Assembly (NCBI GenBank): GCA_964035015.1
Contig: OZ036006.1
Location: 10,502,151 to 10,566,150 of the forward strand
DNA: 64,000 nucleotides
Source: Corallium rubrum
Taxonomy: Eukaryota; Cnidaria; Anthozoa; Scleralcyonacea; Coralliidae
Direction of reading: 5' to 3'
Part shown: one piece after another, positions 14,143 through 21,584 of the stretch
How the letters are laid out: each line of letters opens with the position of its first letter
How positions within the stretch are numbered: the stretch's first letter is position 1
Notes under the pieces: model-generated
Seen by the model: the letters and a program-made list of their open reading frames with translations, nothing else
Databases searched by the model: none
What the model was told of the DNA's origin: nothing
Made by a program: the position numbers and the translations under genes

Positions 14143-17100
14143 TGGTGTGTAGGAGGCTGTGTACAGTGCGTGCCTGTGTAAGTGGCTCATAAGTGACCTG
14201 GTTAAAGCCTAACCAATTTATTTGATAAAATTGTCCAACCAGCTTCCATATAAAATCCCAAAATGATGTTGTAAAATACACAAATAAACTTTAAATGTTT
14301 TTCAGTCTTAACCAAAGCATTAAGGTACTGTAAATGTTAAGGGCATGGTTAAAGTTAGGATTATACATGTAATTGTATTTAGAATTTGCGATTGAATTTT
14401 TGTATAAAAATTGAGCCATGAAATTGTTTGGACACTTCCCATTTCTACTTTAGTTTTTGAAATAGATTAGGAAATAGGATACAGTAGTCTAACAGTCACA
14501 CCAATCAAATTCAAAGCAGGAAGTTGTTCAATAATCCTCATTAAATGAATTAACAAGACAGAGAAAGAATTGCTTCAACACTTCTATTGCCACGACAGTG
14601 AAAACTGAATATAACATTTCACTTTACAGCCTGGTCTTTCAACAATCTTACTGTAAAATGGCAAGAAAAATTCAACTTACAGTTCAAACCTAGGTTTAAC
14701 CTCAGCTTATTTCACGATTGAGTCAGTTTTCTTGGATGTACCACTGGTTTTATAATTACAGTATAGCATAAAGCCCTATGAATACTAATTACAGTAGATA
14801 AGAAATGAAGAAAAAACTAAGAAAATCTGTCCAAGGTAGACAAAATAGACAAAAATTTGTTGGAAAACCTCCTTAATCATGAAATAAGTCAGATACATCC
14901 ATCGAACATCAGGATGTATGCGATATATACTGTACAGTGCATTACATGTATATAGCATACATGTATGTATATTATAAATGATATTGGGCATTTCACTCGA
15001 TTACACAGCATGTTCTAAGGATTTAGGGTGAAGGAAAATTCGAGTGTGGAATATATACATTTTAAGACCAAACCGGGAGCAGTTGCGAAAAATGCAACTA
15101 CACAGGCCCTCCGGCAGGAATTGAACCCACAACCTTGCGATTCTAGTGTAATGCTCTGACCACTGAGCCACGGAGGCCGTTGCCGAGAGCTCGATCGCGA
15201 GTTCTGTATATATAATAAGGTGGTAATGCCAGGAGAGAATTGGGTATATTATAAATGATAATGGGCATTTCACTCGATTACACAGCATGTTCTAAGGATT
15301 TAGGGTGAAGGAAAATTCGAGTGTGGAATATATACATTTTAAGACCAAACCAGGAGCAGTTGCGAAAAATGCAAATCCTTAGAACATGCTGTGTAATCAA
15401 GTGAAATGCCCAATATCATTTATAATATACCCAATTCTCTCCTGGCATTACCACCTTATTATATATACAGAACTCGCGATCGAGCTCTCGGCAACGGCCT
15501 CCGTGGCTCAGTGGTCAGAGCATTGCACTAGAATCGCAAGGTCGTGGGTTCAATTCCTGCCGGAGGGCCTGTGTAGTTGCATTTTTTGCAACTGCTCCCG
15601 GTTTGGTCTTAAAATGTATATATTCCACACTCGAATTTTCCTTCACCCTAAATCCTTAGAACATACATGTATGTACATCCCCCGTTCTTGGGACTTAATC
15701 ATCTAATTACTCTGTTCAGTGTTAGTGAAACTGTCTAGCTCTAAATCACTATGAATAAAAATAGGACTGTTTTCTGTATAACTACATAATTTTATTGTGC
15801 TTTAATTACTAAAGTTTAGTCAGTACCATTTCTATCTTTGTTTAACTTACATGTAATGTCAACCAAGTCATTTCTAAGTAGGAATGTTCAGTATAAAAAA
15901 TTTCCAGTATCGGTATACTGTACCGTTAAAATTATACAGTGGAGCCTCGCTATAGCGCGCATCATTATAACGCGCGACTCAGTATAACGCGGTTTATCCT
16001 TGGACCCCAAAAATTTCTCTTTGCCTGGTTATTATGATCACTAGAGAGAATTTGAATTTCTTAACAATTGCTGAGCATCTTGAATGATCGCGACTCTGGT
16101 CGATTCAACACAGATGACATGTCTAACTTAGCGCAAGTATTTGGTGAATCGTTTTCCGCAGCAGAGGTGAACGCATGGCTCAACGTTGACAAGAATGATG
16201 CGATTTCTTCTCAAATGACAGAGGATGACATCATCAGTAGCGTAGTAGAAGAACTAGTACCAGAAAGTGACAGTGAAGATGAAAAGGAGGCAGAGCTGAT
16301 CCCGTCAATGAAGTCTGTGGTGCAGAGCATAGAGACAACGCTGAAGTGGGCCGAATCGCAGGAGAACTCTGCTGCTGTAACTATTTTTCATCTTAGAAAT
16401 TTGTTACATCAGGCTAAAGTCAAAGCATGAAAAAGTTGCATATTTAAATATTGGTTTTGTATGTATTTAATACTGATAGTCTAATATTCACTAGGTAATA
16501 TAACAAGATGAATAACATAACAGAAAATGTGTGTTGATTTTATTAGACGTTATAAGGATCCAACAAAAAGTGCTTCTGGCAGTATCTAAGCTTGTTCCCA
16601 GTACTCTTTCCACAATATTGCACCAGGACCAAGTGGGAAGAGTACTGGGAACAAGATTTACCCAATAACTCGCAATAACGCGCTTCATCTATAACGCGGT
16701 CTCCACTATGGACCCCAACTACCATGCTATAGAGGCTCCACTGTACCGGTATTACCGGTATACCATTTTTGGGGCCTTGTACAAAGTTGCATTTTATTGG
16801 ATCTACAGAACCATGAAAAAATCCCAAACTATTGAACTAATAGTTCAAAACTTGATACCATATTGATATAATATTGTTCTTCTATGACTCTTTCACAAAG
16901 GAATTAAGAATGTGCTTACATGGGACGTGATATTAAAATATAAATTAAAGGTTACTCAAAATCATATAGCCTCATAAGTGTGCTATGCTATATACTGTAC
17001 AGTAATCAGTATATTGGTCAGTGATGTTAAATGTCCAGCAGTGCCACTGCCAGGAAATTTTTTGTAAAAGTTGTTTGCAGGAAATTTTTTGTATCTTGCA

Positions 17101-19408
17101 GGAAATATTTGTCAGCTTTTTTAATCCAAGTCAAAGTTTAAAGATAAATTTCCTATTTTTAAAAAATTCAGAAGCGTCACGGTCACACAATCACACAATT
17201 TTGATGAATTGATGGGCATCACTTTTGATCGAATATCAAATTTGTAAGCAATTTGAACTAAGTTTTGTATATCCTTGCACAAATGATGAAATGATTTGTT
17301 CTAGAAAACAATGAAATACATGTATTTATCAGTTCAATTCAGTATAGTGTTGCTATTGCAGGCTGCAGCTATCATTGTGCATTTGCAAGAATGCAAGCTG
17401 CTTTTATCTTATTCAACTGTTTCAGCTTTTTTATTTTTGACACTAGTACTTGTATTACATGTACGTAGTATTCAATTGAAAAAGTTCACTATTTCAAAGT
17501 ATGTAGACATACCACATTCAGATAAATTATGGTTTTAAGATACAAACTTGCAAGTCTGGTGGTATCACAACTTATAAAATTGAAAAATTCTATCAGGCAA
17601 GAAATCATTAATTTAGTTTAGCAGGAAATATTTATTTTTGGATTTTGCTTGCCAGAAAGAAAAATGCTCTATCTAGGACTGATATCAGTATGACTGAAAA
17701 AGTCATACTGATATACCGATATTGGAACAACCCTATTTCTAAGCAGTACTGTACTACAGTAGCAGGGGTGGATTTAGGGAAGGTGGGTTGGGTGGCTAAC
17801 CACCCTCCTAATCGAGCCAAAAAAATTAGAACAGTTACAGTGGATTGTGAATTGTAATGTAAAGTATACAAGTAATCCAAATATGTAACTTTTTCTACTA
17901 CTAAGTGCTCAAATGTGCTCAAAATGCTGCGAATACCATTTCAGACACTTCAAACCTCACAAATTTCTGAAGACACGCCTTATCCACCTCTGCCTCTGCA
18001 TAAGATCACATTTTCAAGTAACATTATAATTTTTAGTTGTTATTCTTACAAGATATGCCTTACTGTATGTCTCATATCTTCTGAATATTCAGTATTGAGG
18101 CTCTGACCTTTTGACACAACTGAAAGAGACTTAATACTCTGGTATTCTATATCATAACAATTCTCAAATTTCACTCAAGGAGCTGCTGTTATTAAGAGAC
18201 AAATGACTGACCAAGCCCCTTGAGAAGTGTTGAAATCTTCTACTATTAAGCAGTGCAAGAAGCAAACACAATGAGAATTAAGGCTTCCTGATTGATTGAC
18301 TTATTCAGAATATTAACCCTTACCCTACTAACTTTCCCAGAGGAGTAAAATTGTCTGGCATTAGCCAGAGTAAAATACTAAAAGGCCACCACAGTTGGGA
18401 AAAGGTTAACAAATTTTAACCCTTTCCCAACTAGAGTAATTCTTCCTTTGACAAGTTAAATCATCTGGCATTAGTCAGAGTAAAATACTGAAAGGCCACC
18501 ATTAATAATCAAAGACAAACACTATTTGGTCACCTCAACTTGAGGAATAATAATGCCAAAAAATCATGTCTGAATCTTCAATACATGTCGTTAAAGCTGT
18601 GCTTGTAAAAACATTGAATCAACTGAAACTTATAATAATGTCCCCAAAACAAGAAAATTGCTCATTGTGATTGATCTAATAAACTTGTGTTAGTTAAACT
18701 CATTCTTGATATTTTAATACATTTTAGGAAAATGCTTTTACCGGACTACAGGTCAATATTGGATCAAATAATGACACAATCACTGACACTTCATTGATAG
18801 CATCAAATAGCCATGTGAAGTATGTGATATTCAATGCATCACAAACCACACACAGGCACCAACACACAATGACACAGACAATTCATAAGAGTCTGTTTAG
18901 ACAAATTTTTCTATATAGCTTTCATTACAATACAATACACTCGACCATATCGAGATTAGTAGCTGAAGACAAAGCCAGATCTTTGTGACAAGCCTATCAG
19001 GCTAGCCCCTATACTGAATCTCAAAGAGATTATCCTGTATTGTCTAATTAAAACACTTTAGGGAATATTTTAGCAGACTTCTGTTGGCCTTTTGACAACG
19101 ACAGTATTACCATAAGCCATAACACAGCATGATAGTTCTGATAAATAAAATATTGAGTCATGCTAACTGTATAGTATATACAGTAGATACTAAATCCAGA
19201 AATACATGTAAATTCATCAGTACATAAGAGTTATGGATACTACATGTAGACTGACTTGTAACAGCACATTTTTACAAGACTAAACAGATACTTGCTTAGC
19301 AAAATCAGTAGTCTACATCAAAGCGGTTTAAGGGCAGACTACAACAGTGTTCACTGTTACTTACTTTCCCTTCAGAACAGGAGCAGTTGTGGCTTCCAAA
19401 ATAGACAT
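1..19408 (-). CDS. DTN (dystrobrevin-like): Dystrobrevin-like gene (5' part; twelve coding exons, left end outside window)
   Basis: Dystrobrevins are cytoplasmic members of the dystrophin-glycoprotein complex that bind dystrophin and syntrophins at the membrane. Joining exons 19365-19408, 13430-13497, 10747-10827, 9242-9455, 6716-6801, 4454-4533, 3949-4026, 3190-3307, 1821-1915, 1063-1134, 125-246 and 1-6 (all minus) gives one uninterrupted frame of about 354 codons with consistent splice phases. The order matches the family: EF-hand region 1 (about residues 35-160, with [17 protein letters not shown]), EF-hand region 2 (about 165-255), then a ZZ zinc finger (residues 257-304). No WW domain or spectrin repeats precede the EF hands, which favours dystrobrevin over dystrophin. 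The start ATG at 19408 has an in-frame TAA upstream in the same exon. The coiled-coil end is outside the window. Dystrotelin fits less well. Function is by family, not shown here. Confidence 0.92.
125..246 (-). CDS. Dystrobrevin-like exon (linker after ZZ)
   Basis: The acceptor CTTTCCAG adjoins 246 and the donor GTAAGG is at 119-124. It encodes a Pro/Glu-rich linker with [19 protein letters not shown] and ends DMTHIV, comparable to the PEKPLNLAHIVPP region of vertebrate dystrobrevins. It exits in phase 2. Confidence 0.82.
336..985. repeat. Imperfect triplet repeat, TGG/TAG/TGA type
   Basis: About 650 bases in the intron between exons 125-246 and 1063-1134 consist of G/T/A triplets (TGG, TAG, TGA, AAT) with strong strand asymmetry. 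The open frames here (poly-Val/Met or Ser/Gly on one strand, Pro/Leu on the other) are low-complexity artefacts. Confidence 0.9.
1063..1134 (-). CDS. Dystrobrevin-like exon (second half of ZZ zinc finger)
   Basis: This is a 24-codon, phase-0 exon. The acceptor TTCTTTAG is next to 1134 and the donor GTAGGT is at 1057-1062. [16 protein letters not shown] supplies C290 and the two ZZ histidines H300 and H304, followed by REYSTW, matching CFWRGH...H...KEYTSW of the family. Confidence 0.92.
1393..1509 (+). pseudogene. 38-codon ORF, possible mobile-element fragment
   Basis: A short ATG-initiated frame reads [19 protein letters not shown] followed by [14 protein letters not shown] and stops at TAG 1507-1509. 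The [13 protein letters not shown] style resembles the N-terminal segment of tyrosine-recombinase-like (Crypton-derived) genes expanded in cnidarians, but that is recollection without a search. It lies between hairpin sequences in an intron of the minus-strand gene, so a transposon remnant is likelier than a host gene. Confidence 0.3.
1685..1789. repeat. Long hairpin (inverted repeat)
   Basis: The arms at 1685-1710 and 1764-1789 are perfect complements of 26 bases beginning GCATGATATCAAG. Pairing resumes inside with TGTTTGTGTTATC and GATAACACAAAC. A related smaller hairpin on the same TGATAT/CAGATAATT theme lies at about 1301-1357. The larger hairpin ends about 30 bases from the ZZ exon donor. 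It is probably a MITE end. Confidence 0.85.
1821..1915 (-). CDS. Dystrobrevin-like exon (first half of ZZ zinc finger)
   Basis: The acceptor TTATTTAG flanks 1915 and the donor GTAATA is at 1815-1820. Residues 257-288 of the joined protein include C263-x2-C266 (CKVC), C278-x2-C281 (CLRC) and C287, the zinc ligands of a ZZ finger, with the family-typical GLRYKC step. Confidence 0.93.
1965..2891. repeat. Purine-only (GGAA)n/(GGGA)n tract
   Basis: About 930 bases of almost pure purine on the + strand: GGCA, GGGA, then long GGAA runs broken by AAAGG. The Lys/Glu/Gly/Arg open frames are artefacts of the repeat. It lies in the intron between the exons at 1821-1915 and 3190-3307. Mirror-repeat purine tracts of this kind can form triplex DNA. 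Confidence 0.95.
2945..3157 (-). repeat. Dimer of the ~100-bp TTAAC-bounded repeat
   Basis: Two units (2945-about 3045 and 3057-3157) share TTAACTCTTTCTTGTCCGAA at one end, a core with CTGGCTAACGCCAG and GACAGGAATGA near the other end. The same dimer, including the linker with ATAAACTATCTCT, sits at 12705-12917 in the opposite orientation, so the dimer moves or duplicates as one piece. Confidence 0.85.
3190..3307 (-). CDS. Dystrobrevin-like exon (end of EF-hand region 2)
   Basis: The acceptor is CTCTCTTTAG before 3307 and the donor is GTATGT at 3184-3189. It encodes [20 protein letters not shown] and then [11 protein letters not shown], comparable to the conserved FLDxLxxDPPPxxLxWLPxxHR stretch that precedes the ZZ domain. 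Confidence 0.9.
3949..4026 (-). CDS. Dystrobrevin-like exon (EF-hand region 2)
   Basis: This is a 26-codon exon, phase 0 on both sides. The acceptor TTCTAG adjoins 4026 and the donor GTAAGC is at 3943-3948. It reads [18 protein letters not shown] then NSFFRPVG, equivalent to the family LPTAVxExPSFGYxE segment. Confidence 0.9.
4075..4200. repeat. (GATTA)n microsatellite
   Basis: Around 25 clean pentamers of GATTA, flanked from about 4040 to 4420 by degenerate AAGATTA/AACATTA sequence. It lies just upstream, in minus-strand terms, of the exon at 3949-4026. Confidence 0.95.
4454..4533 (-). CDS. Dystrobrevin-like exon (EF-hand region 2)
   Basis: The acceptor TTTCCTAG adjoins 4533 and the donor GTACAG is at 4448-4453. 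The product [19 protein letters not shown] then YLREVLK matches the EF-hand 2 segment of dystrobrevins (FSQxSDxNG, LREVLKLP). It ends in phase 0. Confidence 0.92.
4587..4670 (+). repeat. Partial copy of the TTAAC-bounded repeat family
   Basis: Diverged copy with CTAGGATGTCTGAAGG and GAGTAAAATCATCTGG, the same words seen in the copies around 10.0-10.3 kb. Another partial copy (GTTAACCCATTGCTGCCTGG) is at 5276-5340. Confidence 0.6.
4676..5021 (+). mobile_element. 5S-rRNA-derived SINE
   Basis: Bases 4718-4786 follow the 3' half of 5S rRNA: AGTTAAGC, GGTTAGTACTTGGATGGGTG and a TGGGAATA-type segment, which includes the pol III internal control words. Next comes a pyrimidine-rich core (GGGTTCTCCGGTTTTCCTCC) and a simple tail of AAATTC units near 4980-5021. 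A complete 5S gene is ruled out because the 5' half and the terminal stem are missing. The SINE3/Deu-like class is an inference. Confidence 0.75.
5442..5931. mobile_element. Fold-back MITE with ~240-bp inverted arms
   Basis: The two halves are extended imperfect inverted repeats: the left end GCCTATGAAGCGAAAATTAT pairs with the right end ending TTTTCGCTTCATGGGC, and both arms contain ATAATGAGTTATC or its complement. The interior has no coding capacity. The 11760-12230 element shares the ATAATGAGTTA and GTTGAGATAT-type words and is probably the same superfamily. The target duplication is unclear (TTTAAA-like). Confidence 0.75.
6125..6267. repeat. Short fold-back element
   Basis: The ends CTTATTAACC and GGTTAATAAG are exact complements. 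Inside, GTCTGTACGGGAAAGTATTT pairs with AAATACTTTCCAGTACAGAC. It is probably a small MITE. A further 14-bp inverted pair (TTTATTATATGGCT at 6271-6284 and its complement at 6664-6677) begins right beside it, so the two may be parts of one composite element. Confidence 0.65.
6716..6801 (-). CDS. Dystrobrevin-like exon (EF-hand region 1/2 boundary)
   Basis: A T-rich acceptor ending TTTTAG lies next to 6801, and the donor GTAAGT is at 6710-6715. The reading [19 protein letters not shown] then [10 protein letters not shown] parallels the family motif ending in DKLRY; Tyr is completed by the next exon. Confidence 0.92.
7724..8862. mobile_element. hAT-like MITE (outer), split by a second MITE
   Basis: The ends CGGGGACGTTGCCAGG and, at the right, CCTGGCTATGTCCCTG are near-complementary, and both are flanked by the perfect 8-bp duplication CATACACT (7716-7723 and 8863-8870). 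Subterminal G-runs occur on both sides. Without the nested insert the element is about 365 bp. A diverged relative is at about 25340-25400. Confidence 0.85.
7982..8747. mobile_element. hAT-like MITE (inner)
   Basis: It begins TAGTGCTGTGCAAACTCCGG and ends with the complementary CCGGCGCACAGCACTA. The perfect 8-bp target duplication GTTTATTT flanks it (7974-7981 and 8748-8755). Both subterminal regions are dense in CTCCGG/CCGGAG words. It has no transposase. It sits inside the 7724-8862 element and is therefore younger. Confidence 0.9.
9242..9455 (-). CDS. Dystrobrevin-like exon (core of EF-hand region 1)
   Basis: This is the most diagnostic exon. It encodes [41 protein letters not shown] and LYAYD, all close to dystrobrevin EF-hand region 1. 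The acceptor TTACAG is beside 9455 and the donor GTAAAG occupies 9236-9241. The split AG/T codon restores Ser with the next exon. Confidence 0.95.
9518..9950. mobile_element. hAT-like MITE
   Basis: The termini TAGAGGTGAGCCGAT and ATCGGCTCACCTCTA are exact complements. The flanks ATTAGAAG (9510-9517) and ATTAGAAC (9951-9958) form an 8-bp duplication with one mismatch. ATCGGC/GCCGAT words are repeated near both ends. It lies only 55 bp from the exon at 9242-9455. Confidence 0.9.
9980..10350 (+). repeat. Three adjacent diverged copies of the TTAAC-bounded repeat
   Basis: Three units (about 9987-10098, 10115-10226 and 10228-10350) each contain CCATTGCTG- or GTTGACTAGG-type starts, a GAGTAAAAT or GTAAAACAA middle and CATTTTTGGCT- or GACTGGCTCA-type ends. 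They are more diverged than the copies near 11.0 and 18.3 kb. Confidence 0.6.
10747..10827 (-). CDS. Dystrobrevin-like exon (EF-hand region 1, start)
   Basis: The acceptor TTGTAG abuts 10827 and the donor GTAAGT occupies 10741-10746. It reads [19 protein letters not shown] and continues SFIMVKTN, matching the family segment around the conserved YRTxxKL motif. Phase 1 in and phase 1 out fit the adjacent exons. Confidence 0.9.
10998..11099 (+). repeat. TTAAC-bounded ~100-bp repeat, full copy
   Basis: A 102-bp copy starts TTAACCCTTTATAGCCCA and ends TGGGCTATAAAGGGTTAA, an inverted terminal pair. The core includes TCTGGCGTTAGCCAGA, a small perfect hairpin, then GTAAAATACTAAA. Confidence 0.85.
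11164..11631. mobile_element. hAT-like MITE
   Basis: The ends CAGAGGCGTAGGAACG and, on the right, CTTCCTACACCTCTG are complementary. The flanks AATGTAAC (11156-11163) and AATGTAGC (11632-11639) are an 8-bp duplication with one change. A poly-C run precedes the right end. No open transposase frame remains. Confidence 0.82.
11760..12230. mobile_element. Fold-back MITE, relative of the 5442-5931 element
   Basis: The arms (about 11787-11925 and 12030-12171) are imperfect complements: GATATTGTAAAGTAAC and ATATCTTATTTCGTTCTTGA on the left have counterparts on the right. Ends are approximate because the outer few bases no longer pair. Confidence 0.7.
12530..13070. repeat. Inverted-repeat element carrying a TTAAC-repeat dimer
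   Basis: CACCTGGGTTTC near 12539 and GAAACCCAGGTA near 13050 form an inverted pair, and CCTACCTA words lie inside both. The dimer of the 100-bp repeat (12705-12805 and 12816-12917) lies between them. The outer element is tentative; the dimer is clear. Confidence 0.5.
12705..12917 (+). repeat. Dimer of the TTAAC-bounded repeat
   Basis: This is an inverted-orientation copy of the 2945-3157 dimer, with the same linker and near-identical units (CGTCTGGCGTTAGCCGG core). It is the best-preserved pair in the window and so the youngest-looking. Confidence 0.85.
13183..13275 (+). repeat. Diverged copy of the TTAAC-bounded repeat
   Basis: TAAGTAAAATCATCAAGCAT, TTAGACAAAG and a terminal AAAAGGTTAA align with the other copies. 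Confidence 0.5.
13430..13497 (-). CDS. Dystrobrevin-like exon (helix before EF-hand region)
   Basis: A strong T-rich acceptor ends in CTGCAG next to 13497, and the donor GTAGGT is at 13424-13429. The exon encodes [19 protein letters not shown] followed by NEM and one base. This corresponds to the acidic N-terminal helix preceding the first dystrobrevin EF-hand region. Entering phase 2 and leaving phase 1 both match the neighbours. Confidence 0.88.
13612..13975. repeat. GTGGGTGTGTAG-type minisatellite
   Basis: Irregular 8-12-base units of GTGGGTGTGTAGG or GTGGAAGTGG, with strong G/T strand bias. The Thr/His/Pro-rich frames on the other strand are artefacts. Degenerate continuation reaches about 14085. 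Confidence 0.9.
14104..14140. repeat. (AT)n dinucleotide repeat
   Basis: About 18 uninterrupted AT units in the large first coding intron. Confidence 0.95.
15003..15375 (-). mobile_element. tRNA-like SINE unit(s), minus copy plus partial second unit
   Basis: Minus-strand bases 15111-15180 contain the pol III A-box-like TGGCTCAGTGGT and B-box-like GGTTCAATTCC words in a clover-leaf-sized segment. A second partial unit follows at 15247-15375 (the ACAGCATGTTCTAAGGATTT stretch repeats), so units are joined head to tail. The next 290 bp repeat the whole on the other strand. Confidence 0.7.
15376..15664 (+). mobile_element. tRNA-like SINE unit, plus copy
   Basis: The tRNA-like part at 15495-15570 has GTGGCTCAGTGGTCAGAGC and GGGTTCAATTCC, with acceptor-like complementarity of GCCTCCG and CGGAGGGC. 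The anticodon stem has a mismatch and there is no terminator or long variable arm, so a tRNA-derived SINE is preferred over a functional tRNA gene. With the minus copy it forms a near-perfect large palindrome centred near 15375. Confidence 0.72.
15937..16743 (+). mobile_element. pogo/Tigger-like DNA transposon, deletion derivative
   Basis: The termini CAGTGGAGCCTCGCTATAGC and, at the right, GCTATAGAGGCTCCACTG are inverted repeats, with TA target duplications at 15935-15936 and 16744-16745. GCGCG/AACGCG subterminal words occur at both ends. The element retains a transposase C-terminal fragment and an internal hairpin around 16589-16655. Confidence 0.85.
16068..16430 (+). pseudogene. pogo/Tigger-like transposase, C-terminal remnant
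   Basis: The frame has no proper start (it is open from the left) and ends in TGA. It includes [13 protein letters not shown], then [13 protein letters not shown], an acidic ESDSEDEKE stretch and a helical end, the usual layout of the C-terminal tail after the DDE domain in Tigger/Jerky-type transposases. The HTH and catalytic domains are absent. Its place between TA-flanked Tigger-type termini supports the call. Confidence 0.62.
16746..18312. other. Intron sequence without recognised features
   Basis: AT-rich intron of the dystrobrevin-like gene. No exon with a matching phase, RNA gene or bounded repeat was seen here. The open frames on either strand are short and lack recognisable motifs. 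Confidence 0.6.
18313..18409 (+). repeat. TTAAC-bounded repeat, full copy
   Basis: A 97-bp copy starts TTAACCCTTACCCTAC and ends GGGAAAAGGTTAA. The core is TCTGGCATTAGCCAGAGTAA. A second, 3'-shortened copy follows at 18416-18507. Confidence 0.8.
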
Positions 19409-21174
19409 TGTGAGCACTAGGGTCGGATATTAATGCCAAACGCAGTCTTCGGATCAGAATTCTACAATTAGAACATCAAAATGTTACAAATTACTGACAA
19501 TTAATGTTGCAAATTAACTGGCAAATGTTACAAACACTCCTTACGTCACAAACCGCAAAACTTTGCGCTTTATATGTTCGCGTTTCGCTCTGTAGTTTTA
19601 AATTAGCAAAACAAGAATAGAATTAGAAGTGTTATTGCCATAATTATTGAACCTAATTTCGCACAAGTACGCAAATCGATGAAGCGCGAATTAAAAAACA
19701 AAACAAAAACAACACATGACATCCCACAAAATAACACGCAGAATCATAACTCGTTTACCTCAAATAGCCTTTGGGCTTCGCAAAAACCCGGATAAACTTC
19801 GTGAGAGAGCGAGCGAGAGGAGAGAGAGCGAGCGAGAGCTGAGCGAGTTGTGTTTTGAATTGGTGATGGTCTGCTTGTACAGTCTACACGGATGGTTATA
19901 TCGCTTCGAGCTTTTCTATTGAATAGTGAAAAGTGAAATCGGATATGACTTTATCCTGTCAATGGCTAATAGCTACAGTCTGTACCTCGGAACCAATATA
20001 TATATATAGCGCTTTTATCATTAGCAACATCAGTTCGAAAAGCCTCCAGAGAAAAAGTAAACGCAAAAAGCCAAAACACAGCGAAGTGCGGAAACAATAT
20101 GACCGGTAAAGATTACTGGATCAGGTTATCAGGCATAAATTACTGTATAAACATCCGAAGTTTATACCGAAAAGGAGCATCGAAATCTTTAACTTGTCTT
20201 TCAAAGGAAAAATTAAAATGTTCACATTGCAATATAGGTAAATATTGACGCTCGGTGATGCAGTAGCAAGCGTTCGCGTGTCTTCATGATTTTCGAGGTC
20301 ATGTTTCAGTGCCAAAACACAATAATATAAAAGCTTCTGTATTTATTTTTGGAGGCACCGATTTCAAGAGGTCTGTATCGTGTCGTTACTACGATAAGTG
20401 CACTCTTAAATCTGCTATTCAAATTCACTTGAATAATATCACAATGTGAAGCATTTGAATAGACAAAACAGCAACAGAGGCGAGCCAACATCACGACAAT
20501 TTTATACAGAATATATACCCGTGATTATTCCGTTAATCTCTCAGCCTCTAATATATTCACGGTGTAAATAGTTCCCATTTAATACAAAGAAAACAAAAAC
20601 ACAGTAAAATGTCTGTATAATCTAAAAGCAATTGAAATCATAAACATGCGAAAGCCTCCCGTTATTTCATAGACAACTAACTAATCCTCCTTCTGACACA
20701 TGCAATCGAATGAATTGACTTACGACGGTATTGAACGTTTGGTGGGAAACTATAGGGGTTCAATACTTTTGCGAGTTATTCATTCAATCGCATATGTCAG
20801 GGTGAGGAAAATCGCAGCAAAAAGCAGTCACCGTGTTTACTGTATAAAACGATCCGTAGATCGAAATCGTGTTTCACACTTTCACTAAAACCATATATTA
20901 AACATGTTTAGCATACTAAATGGTTTATTTATCCACTGAGTCTAGTGATCTCTGATCGTCGTTCACTTTAGAAACAAATATGGTTTGAAAATGACTTTCA
21001 AGCCATTTGAAGCCAAAGAAATGCTTTTACGAAATCGTTGAACCGGTGAAAGCAAGCATGATCGAAAACATGTCAACACGCTGGAAGGAGAACTCTTGGA
21101 ATGGCGTACCGTGTTGACAGCAACAGCGCTCATTTGACATCATTTCTACGCTAAGAAGGAACAAAGCTTAACTG
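18510..21174. other. Intron/5' region, no further gene seen outside the start-codon exon
   Basis: Apart from the exon at 19365-19461, this stretch shows only a GAGAGCGAGC purine-rich run near 19803-19850 and a short TA run near 19997. No coding motif is visible. Confidence 0.55.
19365..19461 (-). CDS. Dystrobrevin-like exon with the start codon
   Basis: The acceptor TAG lies at 19462-19464 and the donor GTAAGT at 19359-19364. The ATG is at 19408-19406; 5' UTR occupies 19409-19461 and carries an in-frame TAA. The 44 coding bases give [14 protein letters not shown] plus two bases (AA) that combine with the C opening the next exon to make Asn. The polypyrimidine tract is weak, so the acceptor is less certain than the donor. 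Confidence 0.8.
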
Positions 21175-21180
21175 ACTTAC

Positions 21181-21450
21181 CTAAACGATAATTTGCTGTG
21201 CGTTTGACGGTAATTAACGGGTCAAAACATCACATAGAACACCCAGACGACGGACAAAAGTGAAGCTTCCTCTACCCAGCTTCGGCCATTGACGGACAAA
21301 AATCGAGTCGCTCGCCCAGGCCCCAGATCTTATCTGTTCTGCGCATGCGAGAAGCGCGCGACTAATTCTGGAATTCGCGAAGCGCAGAGAATTTGGCGAA
21401 CGCAAAACGTTGGAATTTTTAACGCATTCTCCAGTCCGTTCTGAGTGCAC
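21181..21450 (-). promoter_or_regulatory. Candidate untranslated first exon and promoter of the dystrobrevin-like gene
   Basis: On the minus strand a consensus donor GTAAGT (21175-21180) follows a CpG-containing stretch, which would fit a 5' UTR exon spliced to the acceptor at 19462-19464. The stretch is rich in CpG and contains GCGCATGCG at 21341-21349, an NRF-1-like word often found in CpG promoters. No TATA box is obvious. The transcription start cannot be placed, so the upper limit is approximate. The assignment rests on position and the donor only. Confidence 0.45.
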
Positions 21451-21584
21451 ATGTACGAAACTACTGCTTACATCTTTATTTATATACTGATATGTTCTTG
21501 TAAAGATTGTAAGCTTTTCTTGCTTCCTCTTATTTACTTGTACCCAAAACAAAACATTTTCAGAAGAAATCCGAAGAGACATTC

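Noticed and set aside
15495..15570. Functional tRNA gene
   Set aside because: A and B boxes are present, but the anticodon stem is mismatched, there is no oligo-T terminator, and the segment belongs to a repeated SINE unit.
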